DNA of 64,000 nt. Origin: a virus. The first letter of the stretch is position 1; every line of letters starts with the position of its first letter. Below the pieces are notes generated by a model. That model searched no databases. It had not been told where the DNA came from and saw nothing but the letters and a program-made list of their open reading frames with translations. Made by a program: the position numbers and the translations under genes. The stretch lies in IMG/VR virus record IMGVR_UViG_3300042558_005120, positions 1 to 64,000 of that record; one strand, 5' to 3'. Positions 9,601 through 17,682 of the stretch are shown here, one piece after another.

Positions 9601-10464
9601 ATTGGCATTTACGATTGTATCAATAGATTGGTTTGAACCGTTATTATCAATAAAGTTAGGAATAATACAACCAGTGAAAGAACCTAAAAGCGTAATACCG
9701 TCCAAAGAAACAAATTGATCTAAACGGTCTGCTTTAATACCACGCAAGTCAAAATACTTGCTGTAAGTTGGGTCTTGTGAAAGAAGAGGTAGATTTGTCC
9801 AATCACCTTTTACAAGATATAAGTCAACAAAATAGTCAGACAGGTAGTCTTGCGGGTTTACATAAGGCGGGATTTCATCTGCGCCATAGTATTCCTCGGC
9901 CGTAATGTTGTACTGTGTTACAACACTCGATTTACGGACAATAAAGCTTGCAACTTGTTGTCCTAAATTTACAACATTGAACAAGCGACCACGGTTTGTT
10001 GGTTTGCTATCTACAGTTGCTTGCAGATAATCAGTATCCGGGAACCAAAATCTTTCTTTGTTATAAAAAGAAGAATATAAAGCACGGGTCACATCTCCGT
10101 TTTCTTCATCTGCAGCTAAAGCAATTGAGCGATAATCAACCGCATCTCCACCTTCATTTACAGGTACGTTATTTAATGGTAATAGATTCAATGCAAATAT
10201 TGGACCTGCTGTTAAACAAGTCTCAATTGAGCGATGAAAGAAAGAACCACGAGCCTCTAATACTGAGTCGATTCGTCCAAAGATTCGGCGAGCTGTTGCG
10301 GTATCTCTTAAAAATACTGGCGCATTGAATGGTCCGATACGAGAAAAACCAACAACCAAACGAATTGTTTGAGTTGAAATAACTAGTCTCTCTGAAGCAT
10401 CAAATTCAATGGTGTAGACACCTGAAGCTTTGAACCTGTTAAGATCCAATGTAATTTTTGCCAT
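6622..10464 (-). CDS. gp18: Tail sheath protein, unusually large
   Basis: A 1280-residue protein, about twice T4 gp18 (659). The N-terminal ~230 residues (VYTIEFDASERL...RLVVGFSRIGPFNAPVF) and the C-terminal ~250 residues (PFAVAGPRRG-type segment, RDREFLEPIGLNPI, a YANQTGYQ motif, and the final LQKFINRITVLKTG strand) are the conserved sheath core that interlocks between subunits. The middle ~700 residues are beta-rich, Gly/Thr/Asn-rich insertions that probably form surface-exposed decoration domains. T4 order 17-18-19 is kept. The ATG at 10464 is preceded by CTATAAAGACTAAAATAAATA. Confidence 0.9.
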   Translation of the reverse strand: MAKITLDLNRFKASGVYTIEFDASERLVISTQTIRLVVGFSRIGPFNAPVFLRDTATARRIFGRIDSVLEARGSFFHRSIETCLTAGPIFALNLLPLNNVPVNEGGDAVDYRSIALAADEENGDVTRALYSSFYNKERFWFPDTDYLQATVDSKPTNRGRLFNVVNLGQQVASFIVRKSSVVTQYNITAEEYYGADEIPPYVNPQDYLSDYFVDLYLVKGDWTNLPLLSQDPTYSKYFDLRGIKADRLDQFVSLDGITLLGSFTGCIIPNFIDNNGSNQSIDTIVNANSAVTGFFLNINEDALSDYENSVYKVDMVGNTLINTTDDTIDFLSYNTPIKNVLSHTGQDSDFLNQDLVQKTYDPASGSVAPYIKSVAYSGVSGKFCNVLAIPKPIPSDVTFTPAQWEALLNGFNRNSLVVTYGALAANSGINGSATPFDFVKVENVIDTGSEILLQLSSPNHTDTNYENGFSAPESNYIEETVAALVPTLANTIEVVNFNNLTPANGDIILIEAAGYSKYFQISSAVITATTTITVTAPTADPVFFFEKWCVSGFPADEFLAYVQPGSIKVTLFTPTAPAAPYLVPDLQTAGGAISNTFGYILNPSAQINSVDGLGQTVVKSSENTVVLYDESVVPAVLIAGVHHIQDGTGAAFVLDSSNIADFRKVRIVDAADNNPLNGLSLGGLVRVELPGGTIFRGEVLDNTAGILAGFNLENSDITKLAYVEAYPGAKLSTNIKGSIVVDGDRVKYGTGGSQFNYLNVDLQWGKAGNQYSKVAYGLNGARVRQYSDTQLLTRANATYASLDNTYIDSTQQTGAVGETVFAVYSSTAKNISSNISIESPGLFAGGKKFKLNSTNAALLEVGDFVVNNDANNPKLTRITAKVKKFDPATGVPYFEYTAIQIPGITSLSGIDYITKFTPIQKFVDRFQFTSLSGFKMTEFHMPGTPAQLEKILSVIETTNVGVTLQSKDIIQYRYVIDTFNGGLEPGMGPKQYLSRLAKNRMQCMAILNAPSMAEFQASTDPRFTELPDAATGNPKPVLNTEYISTGGNLSLGPSYTWSLPDEENGAKFIGVFTPNIILREDGKNKSIPPAAHVSNNFVRKFINGEPYAIVAGPRRGVISDAKYNGLEYDFLLRDREFLEPIGLNPITVVKNVGPMIYANQTGYQRTISAFNNLHVRDLLITIEDAVIDILQNYLFEFNDASTRLQIRTIVETYLDGVRNGQGIYAYSVIMDETNNTAEIIDQNFGILDIGVEPARGLQKFINRITVLKTGAIASGGFAAV

Positions 10465-10481
10465 TCGTTTTAATATTTATT

Positions 10482-10494
10482 TTAGTCTTTATAG
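10482..10494 (-). promoter_or_regulatory. Possible promoter box for the sheath gene
   Basis: Minus-strand CTATAAAGACTAA followed by AATAAATA, close to the T4 late element TATAAATA and to the box at other genes here. A second TATATA (about 10508-10513) lies 15 bases further upstream; either could be the functional element. Confidence 0.35.
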
Positions 10495-10542
10495 TATTTC
10501 TATGTTTTATATATTCAGAACAAAAACACAAAAAACTGAAAT

Positions 10543-12420
10543 TTACATATCCTTAATTATTCGATAAATGCTCATTAGGTCATCAGTATTCTGAACGTCT
10601 TCATTTACTTTTCGCATAATCACATTTTTAATTGTAGGTTCGACTGTATCATATATATTCTCTACCATTTCGTAAAAATCAGTAGATGAGAAAAAAGGAA
10701 CTAAATCCACACAAGTCATTGCAATATCATCGTGACCGGTTTGTGATTCATAGCGACCTTGGGAATTTAGTCCAAATGCCGTTAGTTCGTCAACAGTTTT
10801 CTTTTCAGTAATAATAATTCTTTTTTGTTGAATTAAACTTCTTAGTTCTCTGGAATAAGATTCTTTATTATCCTTTTGTAGTTTAACACCTATCTTCATT
10901 GTGTCATTTGCAATACTGTGCTTTGTATGTAAAAATAACTCCGGATAGTAGTTTCTATTTTTTGACAGCTTTTCAACAATTATGTTACCTTTAAAGTTAA
11001 TCTCCAAAACTACCGAACAATTCTCATGGTGAAATATGCTGTAAACTAATATCTCTAATACTTTAGCAACTTCATCAACCGAAGTACTGTTTGACTGAAA
11101 TATACCAACCTGTCGAAGTCGGAAGAAACTGGATTCATCATTCCAATCCCTGGTTCCACGAATACCAACAAGAGATTGTGGCTCCATTTTAAAAATATTG
11201 ATAACTGAATAGTCGCGGCCAACACCATCACCTAAATCTAAAACAAAAACAATTTGGTCATTGACTGCATCTCTTCTCGTTGGGTCATAATCTGGGTGCC
11301 ATTTTAAATGTGTACCTAAATCTGGAAAATCTAAAAAGTCATCAATCTCGACCCACTTGTATGGCTTGCAAATTTTATTCAGAAGTTGCAATGTTTGACT
11401 TGAAAGCAATAACCTTGAAGAAGCTAAGAATTGATTTCCATATTCTTGGTTAAAAAGTTCTTCATTTCCTAAGTTAGCAATTTCTCTTTTTTTCCATTCT
11501 TCGTCTCTGCCAGGAACTTCCCACCAATCGACCCTAATAGCATTAAATGCGTTTGACTTAGTTAAAGCACCTTGGTAGATATTATAGAAAAGATTCATCC
11601 CATGGGGCGTGGACGAAATAATCATCCTAGATATCGTTGACGAAGAAAGTGTTGGATAAATTGAACGATAAAAAGGTTCCAAAAAGTTAGGATGGATGTG
11701 AGCAAACTCATCCGCATACAACAAGTGGATAGTAAAACCAATCGCTGCTGTTTTTGTTGTTGCCTGAGAATAAAGACGATTACCATTATCGAATTTCATA
11801 GTAGTTACAGCATTTGTAACGATACCTGGCTTCATAAAGAATGGCAAATTCTTTAACACGATTTTGATTTTATCTACAATCTCAGTAGTTGTTGCTAATT
11901 TATTTGCAACAACCATAGCATTTCTATCAAAGTGGAAACAAATATACCAAGCAATAAATATACTACTTGTTACAGTATTATGTGAAAGAATGCCATTTGT
12001 ATAAAAGCGATGGTTTGGATGGTTGACTGTCAAATCAAACATCGAATAATTGTTACTACTTTTTATTATTTTAATTACTCGCTCAGCGCCATCTTGTGTA
12101 TAGATATAATCACCTATTTCCAAATTGTCAATAAAAATTTGTTGTAATTTATCAGTAAAAATAATATGTTGGTCAGCAGCATATATTTTTTTACCAGTAT
12201 CTGTTTCAATCGTCCATTCTGTAAATGGCTGAGTTATATGGATATCACTAACGCCAACCCAACCCGTGTCCGACATTACTTGTATGTCTGTATTTATACC
12301 AACCGTATTGATAATTTTTTTAGATGAGTCGAATTGGTTTAATTGCAAATGGCGATACTCAAACCGTTCAATTAATTGAATAGTTTTTATAATCGCTATT
12401 TTAAGTATCTTTTTTATCAT
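10543..12420 (-). CDS. gp17: Terminase large subunit, C-terminal part, with split-intein C half
   Basis: A 625-residue protein. Residues 1-148 are an intein C-part: it holds the block-B-like segment (AADQHIIFT, about 81-89), the F block (RFYTNGILSHN) and ends HN at 148. The extein begins with Thr149 and continues the terminase ATPase straight after the Walker A lysine. Visible terminase motifs are the Walker B ADEFAHIHP (about 235-245) and nuclease acidic residues in FVLDLGDGVGRD, VLEINFKGN and GHDDIAMT. Spliced to the 110 N-extein residues encoded at 13749-14078 it gives 587 residues, near T4 gp17 (610). Its ATG overlaps the end of the endonuclease gene by 20 bases. Residues 1-40 look like an extra leader to the intein. 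Confidence 0.9.
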   Translation of the reverse strand: MIKKILKIAIIKTIQLIERFEYRHLQLNQFDSSKKIINTVGINTDIQVMSDTGWVGVSDIHITQPFTEWTIETDTGKKIYAADQHIIFTDKLQQIFIDNLEIGDYIYTQDGAERVIKIIKSSNNYSMFDLTVNHPNHRFYTNGILSHNTVTSSIFIAWYICFHFDRNAMVVANKLATTTEIVDKIKIVLKNLPFFMKPGIVTNAVTTMKFDNGNRLYSQATTKTAAIGFTIHLLYADEFAHIHPNFLEPFYRSIYPTLSSSTISRMIISSTPHGMNLFYNIYQGALTKSNAFNAIRVDWWEVPGRDEEWKKREIANLGNEELFNQEYGNQFLASSRLLLSSQTLQLLNKICKPYKWVEIDDFLDFPDLGTHLKWHPDYDPTRRDAVNDQIVFVLDLGDGVGRDYSVINIFKMEPQSLVGIRGTRDWNDESSFFRLRQVGIFQSNSTSVDEVAKVLEILVYSIFHHENCSVVLEINFKGNIIVEKLSKNRNYYPELFLHTKHSIANDTMKIGVKLQKDNKESYSRELRSLIQQKRIIITEKKTVDELTAFGLNSQGRYESQTGHDDIAMTCVDLVPFFSSTDFYEMVENIYDTVEPTIKNVIMRKVNEDVQNTDDLMSIYRIIKDM

Positions 12421-13528
12421 ATATAAAGTTTATACATTTTTCTATTGTTTTTATTGGATTTGATTTATACTCTGATTCCCATATCACCATAACTAAAAAA
12501 CCTTCTTGTTCAATTAGAGATTTTTTATTTTTATCAGATTCCCATATATCTTTTGCTGTTGTGCCTATTACTTTATGTATGTATGCTGATTCATAAGTAT
12601 TTGGATTACAATGCCAATAGTCACCGTGGAATTCTATTATTTTGTTATTGATAACAAAATCATAAGAATGTGTTATTTTTTGACTTGGAAAATATCTAAA
12701 AAACTGCTTCCCGTTTAGTGCGCTGTAATACTTATTTTTGCATTTTAAATTATCTACTATTTTTTGAATAAATTCTAATTCTAAATCCGAATAATTATTT
12801 TTAGAGAATTTAACAAAATCTCCATTTTTGTACATATCATTTATTTTTTCGCCCCATTCTTTATTTCTTTTTTGCCAAATCTTTATTCCTTTTTCCTCCC
12901 CATATTTTTTGATACACTTATCAATCGTAAATGTTCTTTGTCTTTCTTTATATTTTTCTATTGCGGTTTCTATATCTTCATATTTATTTTTCCAATATTC
13001 AAAATTAGTTTCTGTTAAGCGATTAGAGAGTGCTTGTTTGGCGAATACGGAAACAGCTTTTTCTTTGTCTTCAATATTTGAATACCCTTTAAAACTTTTT
13101 GAAAATGGTGATAATGTTTTTCGATATTCTTCGGATGTTTTTGATTTATGGTTTGGATTATTCACTCCTTTAAATTTTTTACTCATCAAAGTTCGATACT
13201 TCTCATCCTTCATATGAATTCCTGAATTCTTGGACGTGCTTTTTTTGTCAGAAAGACAGGCGACTGCAGCATTTGGAAATTCTGAGTGATAATCTTTAAT
13301 AGTTTTATCTGTATGGTGATTTTTAATATGAGTTCCGTATATTCTTTTTGCTTTATAGTTGCACCATTTACAAGTAATATAATCAATTCCTTCTATTCCA
13401 TCGAGGCTGTTTGATTTTTTAATTAGTGCCTTTTGTTTTTTTAATTCTTGGGCTTTTTCTTTGCAAACGGTTGAACAATATTTTGTTCCTGTGCCTTTAA
13501 CTGCTGTTTCACAGATTAAACATTTCAT
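12401..13528 (-). CDS. Homing endonuclease (Vsr/EDxHD type) between terminase halves
   Basis: A 375-residue protein. The N-terminus has zinc-binding patterns (CLIC...YCSTVC at 3-22; a CKWC...HIKNHH finger at about 53-74) likely to bind DNA. The C-terminus (about 255-370) is a Vsr-like nuclease domain with the EFHGDYWHCNP motif near residue 300 and a following VIWESEY segment. This matches the endonuclease family described for fractured genes with split inteins. A segment from KERQRTFT onward is shared with the endonuclease at 34697-35785. It sits exactly between the two terminase genes, has its own TATATA box, and overlaps the downstream gene. Confidence 0.8.
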   Translation of the reverse strand: MKCLICETAVKGTGTKYCSTVCKEKAQELKKQKALIKKSNSLDGIEGIDYITCKWCNYKAKRIYGTHIKNHHTDKTIKDYHSEFPNAAVACLSDKKSTSKNSGIHMKDEKYRTLMSKKFKGVNNPNHKSKTSEEYRKTLSPFSKSFKGYSNIEDKEKAVSVFAKQALSNRLTETNFEYWKNKYEDIETAIEKYKERQRTFTIDKCIKKYGEEKGIKIWQKRNKEWGEKINDMYKNGDFVKFSKNNYSDLELEFIQKIVDNLKCKNKYYSALNGKQFFRYFPSQKITHSYDFVINNKIIEFHGDYWHCNPNTYESAYIHKVIGTTAKDIWESDKNKKSLIEQEGFLVMVIWESEYKSNPIKTIEKCINFIYDKKDT

Positions 13529-13547
13529 ATTTATACTATTTTTTATA

Positions 13548-13557
13548 GTATATATTT
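13548..13557 (-). promoter_or_regulatory. Putative late promoter box for the homing endonuclease
   Basis: Minus-strand AAATATATACT followed by ATAAAAAATAGTATAAAT up to the ATG at 13528. The same box serves structural genes, so the endonuclease may be expressed late with the terminase halves. Confidence 0.5.
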
Positions 13558-13583
13558 AAAGATGAATCTTGCTTTTTGACAAA

Positions 13584-14078
13584 TCAATCCAGCCAATCAT
13601 AAATTTTCCAAAGACGCCATTTTATTTTTTCAGCAAATGTTAATTTGCGTTCCTTTTTCAGTATTATAAAATAAAGGTTTCCTAATGAAATTTCTTTAAC
13701 TTCTTGCTCCGGAAATTTCACCTTTATTTTAGTTGAATAAGAAGCACACTTCCCAATCTGGCGGCTTGCAACCATAACGTTGAAGCGATTATCTTGGAAA
13801 TCTCGTAACATTTTTTTCTGGTACCCTCTAAGTTTAATTCGAGAAATACCTTCGTCCGTCATTGAATAACAATAGTTCTCTCCAAAATAAACTACGTCAT
13901 CTGCGCATTTTGCAATTTCTTGTAGTTCCTCATCGGTATAATCGAAAACAATATCCGGTGCTCGGTAATCTATTTTACCGTCAGCAAAAGGAGAGTAATC
14001 AGCCTGTCCGCCTTGCTCTATTTTTGTAATTTCTTCATTGATCCTTTTGGTTGACCAAACCTTACCTCTACTCGACAT
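13584..14078 (-). CDS. gp17: Terminase large subunit, N-terminal part, with split-intein N half
   Basis: A 164-residue protein. Residues 1-110 are the terminase N-terminus, with the Q-motif-like GYQKKML (about 85-91) and the Walker A segment VASRQIGK ending at Lys110. Cys111 starts a 54-residue N-intein (block A, CASYSTKIKV) that stops before the usual block B. The normal Walker A Ser/Thr is missing here and is supplied as Thr149 of the partner protein, so ATP binding needs trans-splicing. The gene overlaps the gp16 gene by 11 bases. The last ~25 residues (basic, Trp-rich) are unlike other inteins and may be a tail acquired at the break. Confidence 0.9.
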   Translation of the reverse strand: MSSRGKVWSTKRINEEITKIEQGGQADYSPFADGKIDYRAPDIVFDYTDEELQEIAKCADDVVYFGENYCYSMTDEGISRIKLRGYQKKMLRDFQDNRFNVMVASRQIGKCASYSTKIKVKFPEQEVKEISLGNLYFIILKKERKLTFAEKIKWRLWKIYDWLD

Positions 14079-14727
14079 CTTCTACATCTTTTTTGATTGC
14101 GCCATCTGCTTTGTGTTCTGGGATTGCTTGGCGCAGTGTTTCAATTAGTTTTCGAGTTCCTCGGATTTGATTGCCAGTATTATCTTCAATTTCATAGTCA
14201 CCACTTTTCAGTTCCTGTGGACCTTCTGCTTTTTTGATTCGATAGTCTTCCTTTAAGGACTTGTAATTGTTTTCCATAATTACCATGAATTGCGCCATGT
14301 GTTTGACTATATCCATTTTAGCACGTTGTAATGAAGAAAGAACTTCAAATGCTCGAGGATGTACTCCACCATTATCAATCTCCTCAAGCAATTTGATAAT
14401 AGCATGCTCTGCGGTTTTCATTTGAAACAGCAAACTTGATACGGTTAGTTTATCAACTGTATTTTTTTCTCGGATATATGCAATTTCAGATATAATATCT
14501 CGGTCCAAATAGAATTCAGCAATTGCCGCAACAATTTTTCCCGCTTCATCATCTGCGACTTCTTTGACCGCCATGTAGTTTAAAAATCCTACGGTAGGTC
14601 GTTCGGGTAAAATGCTTTCAGCAAGTTTTAATGAGCTTGCTAGATTTTCATCACTGTTAATAAGTTTTTCCAATTCGTCCTTTTCATTGAGTACTTCGAC
14701 TCTTCTGGGATTTGGTTTTCTTGCCAT
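14068..14727 (-). CDS. gp16: Terminase small subunit
   Basis: A 219-residue, largely helical protein (T4 gp16 has 164). It recognises DNA and regulates the large terminase during packaging. The central helices (about 95-155, including SSLLFQMKTAEHAIIKLLEE and then AKMDIVKHMAQFM) resemble the gp16 oligomerisation core of T4-like phages. The gene ends 11 bases inside the gp17 N-part gene, the same 16-17 order and coupling as T4. The assignment rests on this context plus the helical pattern, as small terminases diverge fast. Confidence 0.75.
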   Translation of the reverse strand: MARKPNPRRVEVLNEKDELEKLINSDENLASSLKLAESILPERPTVGFLNYMAVKEVADDEAGKIVAAIAEFYLDRDIISEIAYIREKNTVDKLTVSSLLFQMKTAEHAIIKLLEEIDNGGVHPRAFEVLSSLQRAKMDIVKHMAQFMVIMENNYKSLKEDYRIKKAEGPQELKSGDYEIEDNTGNQIRGTRKLIETLRQAIPEHKADGAIKKDVEDVE

Positions 14728-14733
14728 ATTGTA

Positions 14734-16749
14734 TTATTTTGTCTGTCCAATCCAAGGAAGTTCTAATCTTGGAAGAGCGTTGTCTATGATTATAGAATAC
14801 TGCGCATCTTGGACAATGGTTTGATTTAAAATTATGATTTGTTTATTTAAGTCGTTTTCTGATCTAGAGAAAACTCGAATGTTTGTATAAGCTAAGCTGC
14901 TTGCAGGCAAACGATACTGATATCCACCTGTTGCGCTTCGATTGACATTTGTAGCAATCACCGCCTTTGAGTATATATTCTCTAAATCAGTTGTCTGTTC
15001 TGGTGTTGCTGATGACTCGTTCCATTTACGAATCCAAAGGTCTAACGAGATTTGTTGAAAGCAATTATTAACATTAAAGTAGTAAGCATACCAATTGTTC
15101 TCAACAATATTGTTCGGTAATATAAATAGGAGATTCTCAGTCTGACTAACAAAATTAAAATATCGGCTTGCATAAAGTGAAAGCTTCCAACCTGAATTAT
15201 CATCTGGGTTGAGACCATCCATCATTATAGTTTCGTAAGTTACTTCTACTTGATAACCGCTTGTTATAGACCCAGATGCCCAGTTTTGATAATAGGTATT
15301 TAAAAATTGAATAATCTCATTTCGGACTGCAATTGTAATAATAAAACCACCAACAATTGGCGTCTTTGAGACAAAATTGCCAAACACTGAAAGTCCATTA
15401 AAACGTGTAATCTTTAAAAGCGAACCCGGTTGATAGTTTCGGTTTGGAGTAATTGTAAAACTCAGTGGAGTTGTTGTTGTGCCTACAGTCCCGAGTACCA
15501 ATTGTCCTTTAACTGAATCTTTTGGCGTTTGGACTTTTGGGCCTAATTCTTTAAACCAAGCACAGACACCTAATTCATTTTCATTGCTTTCTGAAAACTC
15601 AACCTTTGCTCGATATTTAACAGCAATCTGATTTTCTAAAGGATTGAATATTGACCGCAGGTCATACTGGCTTTCGGATAAAATATTACTCCAATTCATA
15701 AGCCGAGATTCAGTAATTACTAAATTGTCATTTATTTCCAAACGAGTTGGGTCGTATTTTCGACTTCCAATTTTTGGATCATATTGCTCTGGCTTTGTAA
15801 TTTTTTCTTCTTCAACTGTAACTTCTTCATCGAAGCGCTCGATACTGTCCCATGAGATTCCGTCCAATTGTCCTCTGAGTTCCTGCGGTTCGTATCGGTT
15901 TGCTTTGGGGGCATATTTTTTTAATGCAACTTTCCAATATGCAGGTTGATACATAAAGTCTCTAAATAGATATGAGCTTTCAATTTCATAAATTCGATTT
16001 GTCAAAGGAAAGTAAATTATGTCTCTTTTCTGTGGTGCAATTCCAATCCCTAAAACCGATTCAAAATAATTCTTATCAATGTGAACTTCAAACGGCATTT
16101 CGAAATCCAAGCCAAACGGGTTGAAGTTTATTTTTGAATCTGGAAACTCATTATTTGGAACAATTACTTTTATCGTACACGGCTCATCCACATCGTATAA
16201 AGTCCACTCGTGTAAAACTACATCTTTTCCAACTGCCATTGGTACTGCTCTGGCATACATTGTATCATGGCCAAAGATTCGGTTGATAGATGCGCTTAGG
16301 TCTTTGTAAAGAACAACCGCTGGGTTTACTTGATAAGGTCGAAAGGTAAAATTCTCAAGTTTTGTTAGATTTGTTATCGAACCTTTTTCCGCAACGGTTA
16401 AGATTGGTCGGAAACCATAATAAGGGTCATCGGCATCTACGGATTGCTCAAACAATAATGTTATGTCATTGATTGTAATCGGCCCACCACCAATCAGCGT
16501 ATATCGGAAATCAACATAAAGATCTAAGTTTGGGTCTAAGTTACAAATTGCTGTTAAATTTTCAACAGTCAAATCCATCCACGAAGCACGGACCCGATTT
16601 GTTGTCCCCCATCTGAACTCGCGGCGAAGAACCCCAATACCTGAGATGTCCTCTTCCCATCCCGTCATTTTAGTTACCCATTTATACGGCTTTTGCTGAA
16701 CGATTTTTGCGTAATCTCCAATATTTGTTAGAACAGTTGTACAACTCAC
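14734..16749 (-). CDS. Large structural protein, probable neck (gp14-like)
   Basis: A 671-residue protein with a GTG start at 16749, preceded by a TGATATATAG box. Residues about 190-280 hold the pattern GLDFEMPFEVHIDKNYFE...PQKRDIIYFPLTNRIYEIES..., like the head-tail connector fold in which a PTNRxYEV-type strand recurs in T4 gp14. The position before gp16-17-18-19 is where T4 has 13-14-15. It is much longer than T4 gp14 (256), with a beta-rich C-terminal half that may be an added decoration domain. Neck identity is therefore moderate; virion location is likely. Confidence 0.55.
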   Translation of the reverse strand: MSCTTVLTNIGDYAKIVQQKPYKWVTKMTGWEEDISGIGVLRREFRWGTTNRVRASWMDLTVENLTAICNLDPNLDLYVDFRYTLIGGGPITINDITLLFEQSVDADDPYYGFRPILTVAEKGSITNLTKLENFTFRPYQVNPAVVLYKDLSASINRIFGHDTMYARAVPMAVGKDVVLHEWTLYDVDEPCTIKVIVPNNEFPDSKINFNPFGLDFEMPFEVHIDKNYFESVLGIGIAPQKRDIIYFPLTNRIYEIESSYLFRDFMYQPAYWKVALKKYAPKANRYEPQELRGQLDGISWDSIERFDEEVTVEEEKITKPEQYDPKIGSRKYDPTRLEINDNLVITESRLMNWSNILSESQYDLRSIFNPLENQIAVKYRAKVEFSESNENELGVCAWFKELGPKVQTPKDSVKGQLVLGTVGTTTTPLSFTITPNRNYQPGSLLKITRFNGLSVFGNFVSKTPIVGGFIITIAVRNEIIQFLNTYYQNWASGSITSGYQVEVTYETIMMDGLNPDDNSGWKLSLYASRYFNFVSQTENLLFILPNNIVENNWYAYYFNVNNCFQQISLDLWIRKWNESSATPEQTTDLENIYSKAVIATNVNRSATGGYQYRLPASSLAYTNIRVFSRSENDLNKQIIILNQTIVQDAQYSIIIDNALPRLELPWIGQTK

Positions 16750-16766
16750 TTAATAGTGCTTTTTAT

Positions 16767-16778
16767 CTATATATCAAA
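16767..16778 (-). promoter_or_regulatory. Putative late promoter box for the neck-like gene
   Basis: Minus-strand TTTGATATATAG followed by ATAAAAAGCAC, about 20 bases before the GTG at 16749 and directly after a terminator hairpin. The box supports the unusual GTG start. Confidence 0.5.
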
Positions 16779-16787
16779 AAATAAAAA

Positions 16788-16814
16788 AAGGGTATGAACA
16801 TAGTCCACACCCTT
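16788..16814 (-). terminator. Rho-independent terminator
   Basis: Stem AAGGGTGTG/CATACCCTT with one G-T pair and a 9-base loop, followed by TTTTTTATTTTTT on the minus strand. It ends the unit of the coiled-coil membrane protein and upstream replication genes and separates it from the late structural unit. Confidence 0.8.
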
Positions 16815-16844
16815 TAACAATCGCACTTGTTTTAAAATATTTTT

Positions 16845-17228
16845 TTATAATTGTTCGATTACTTTTAAATCGATTCCAGAATTGGCAACAGCATCTCGCA
16901 GTTTTTCTAGTTTTGCTTCAATTCTATCGGCACGTGAATCTATTTTTTTTCGTAGTTCTTGATTTATTGAATACTGATTTTCTGCATCATTTTGAATTAT
17001 GTCTCGTAACCTTTTTTCTATGACATGGATATAATCATTTAGGTAGACTTTTTCCTGTGTCAAAGTAGAACGAATGTCATCCATCGATCTGTAAACCGAG
17101 TCTAACTCCCTATGAAAAATTGTTGTGTTTATTTTTTTACTCAACCTATAGTACGCCACGGCGATTGATGCTATCAAAGCAATGGCACACAAAGTTGAAC
17201 AAACGGTAATAATGATTGTTGTAAGCAT
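16845..17228 (-). CDS. Small membrane-anchored coiled-coil protein
   Basis: A 127-residue protein with one N-terminal membrane helix (about 4-27) followed by a long charged coiled coil (about 35-115). This resembles the topology of inner-membrane spanin or other envelope-anchored phage proteins, but there is no defining motif and no second spanin gene next to it. It is the last gene before a strong terminator. Function unassigned. Confidence 0.75.
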   Translation of the reverse strand: MLTTIIITVCSTLCAIALIASIAVAYYRLSKKINTTIFHRELDSVYRSMDDIRSTLTQEKVYLNDYIHVIEKRLRDIIQNDAENQYSINQELRKKIDSRADRIEAKLEKLRDAVANSGIDLKVIEQL

Positions 17229-17266
17229 AATGTTTTTTTTGTTTTTTTAAGTGCGATTGTATATCT

Positions 17267-17677
17267 TTATTCAATTAGAGATTTAAAATTTTCAAGTTCG
17301 TCCCAAACTTTATCGCCGAGTAAAGAAACCGCATCATCAAAATCTCGACGAGACCACTGATGGATTTCACACCATTTTTGAATAATCGAATCTTCGACAG
17401 GTTGGACTGCTTTTTTCTTTTCTTTCTCTTTTTTCGTTTTAACGTACATCCAACCAGGTGTTCGATTATATTGCCCGGCCAATAAAGATTGCCAAAAGGT
17501 AACAGCTTCGGATGGATTGATTTTTAAATGATTAAAATAAGCAGCTTGAACTGGATAGCGAATGCTGCACAAACGATTGACCATAAAAAAATGTTTACCT
17601 CGCTCATGTGGCGGTACCGACTTAAATTCATTCGGCTTGGAAATCATATTGTTTATAAACTCAAATAAGTCTGCCAT
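17267..17677 (-). CDS. gp62: Probable clamp-loader small subunit
   Basis: A 136-residue protein. In T4, gp62 forms a 1:4 complex with gp44 to load the gp45 clamp. The N-terminus (LFEFINNMISKP) and the FFMVNRLCSIRYP segment (about 30-42) follow the pattern of T4-like gp62 proteins (FxxINxI..K, then pF.vNrxLS). A basic linker near residue 83 and a helical C-terminus follow. It is shorter than T4 gp62 (187). It lies downstream of the gp44 gene in the same unit, separated by RNase H and two small genes. The call is by pattern and context. Confidence 0.55.
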   Translation of the reverse strand: MADLFEFINNMISKPNEFKSVPPHERGKHFFMVNRLCSIRYPVQAAYFNHLKINPSEAVTFWQSLLAGQYNRTPGWMYVKTKKEKEKKKAVQPVEDSIIQKWCEIHQWSRRDFDDAVSLLGDKVWDELENFKSLIE

Positions 17678-17682
17678 ATTGT

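Noticed and set aside
10543-14078. Terminase broken by mutation (pseudogene)
   Set aside because: Both break points are exact intein borders (Cys start; HN then Thr), and the spliced protein has all terminase motifs.
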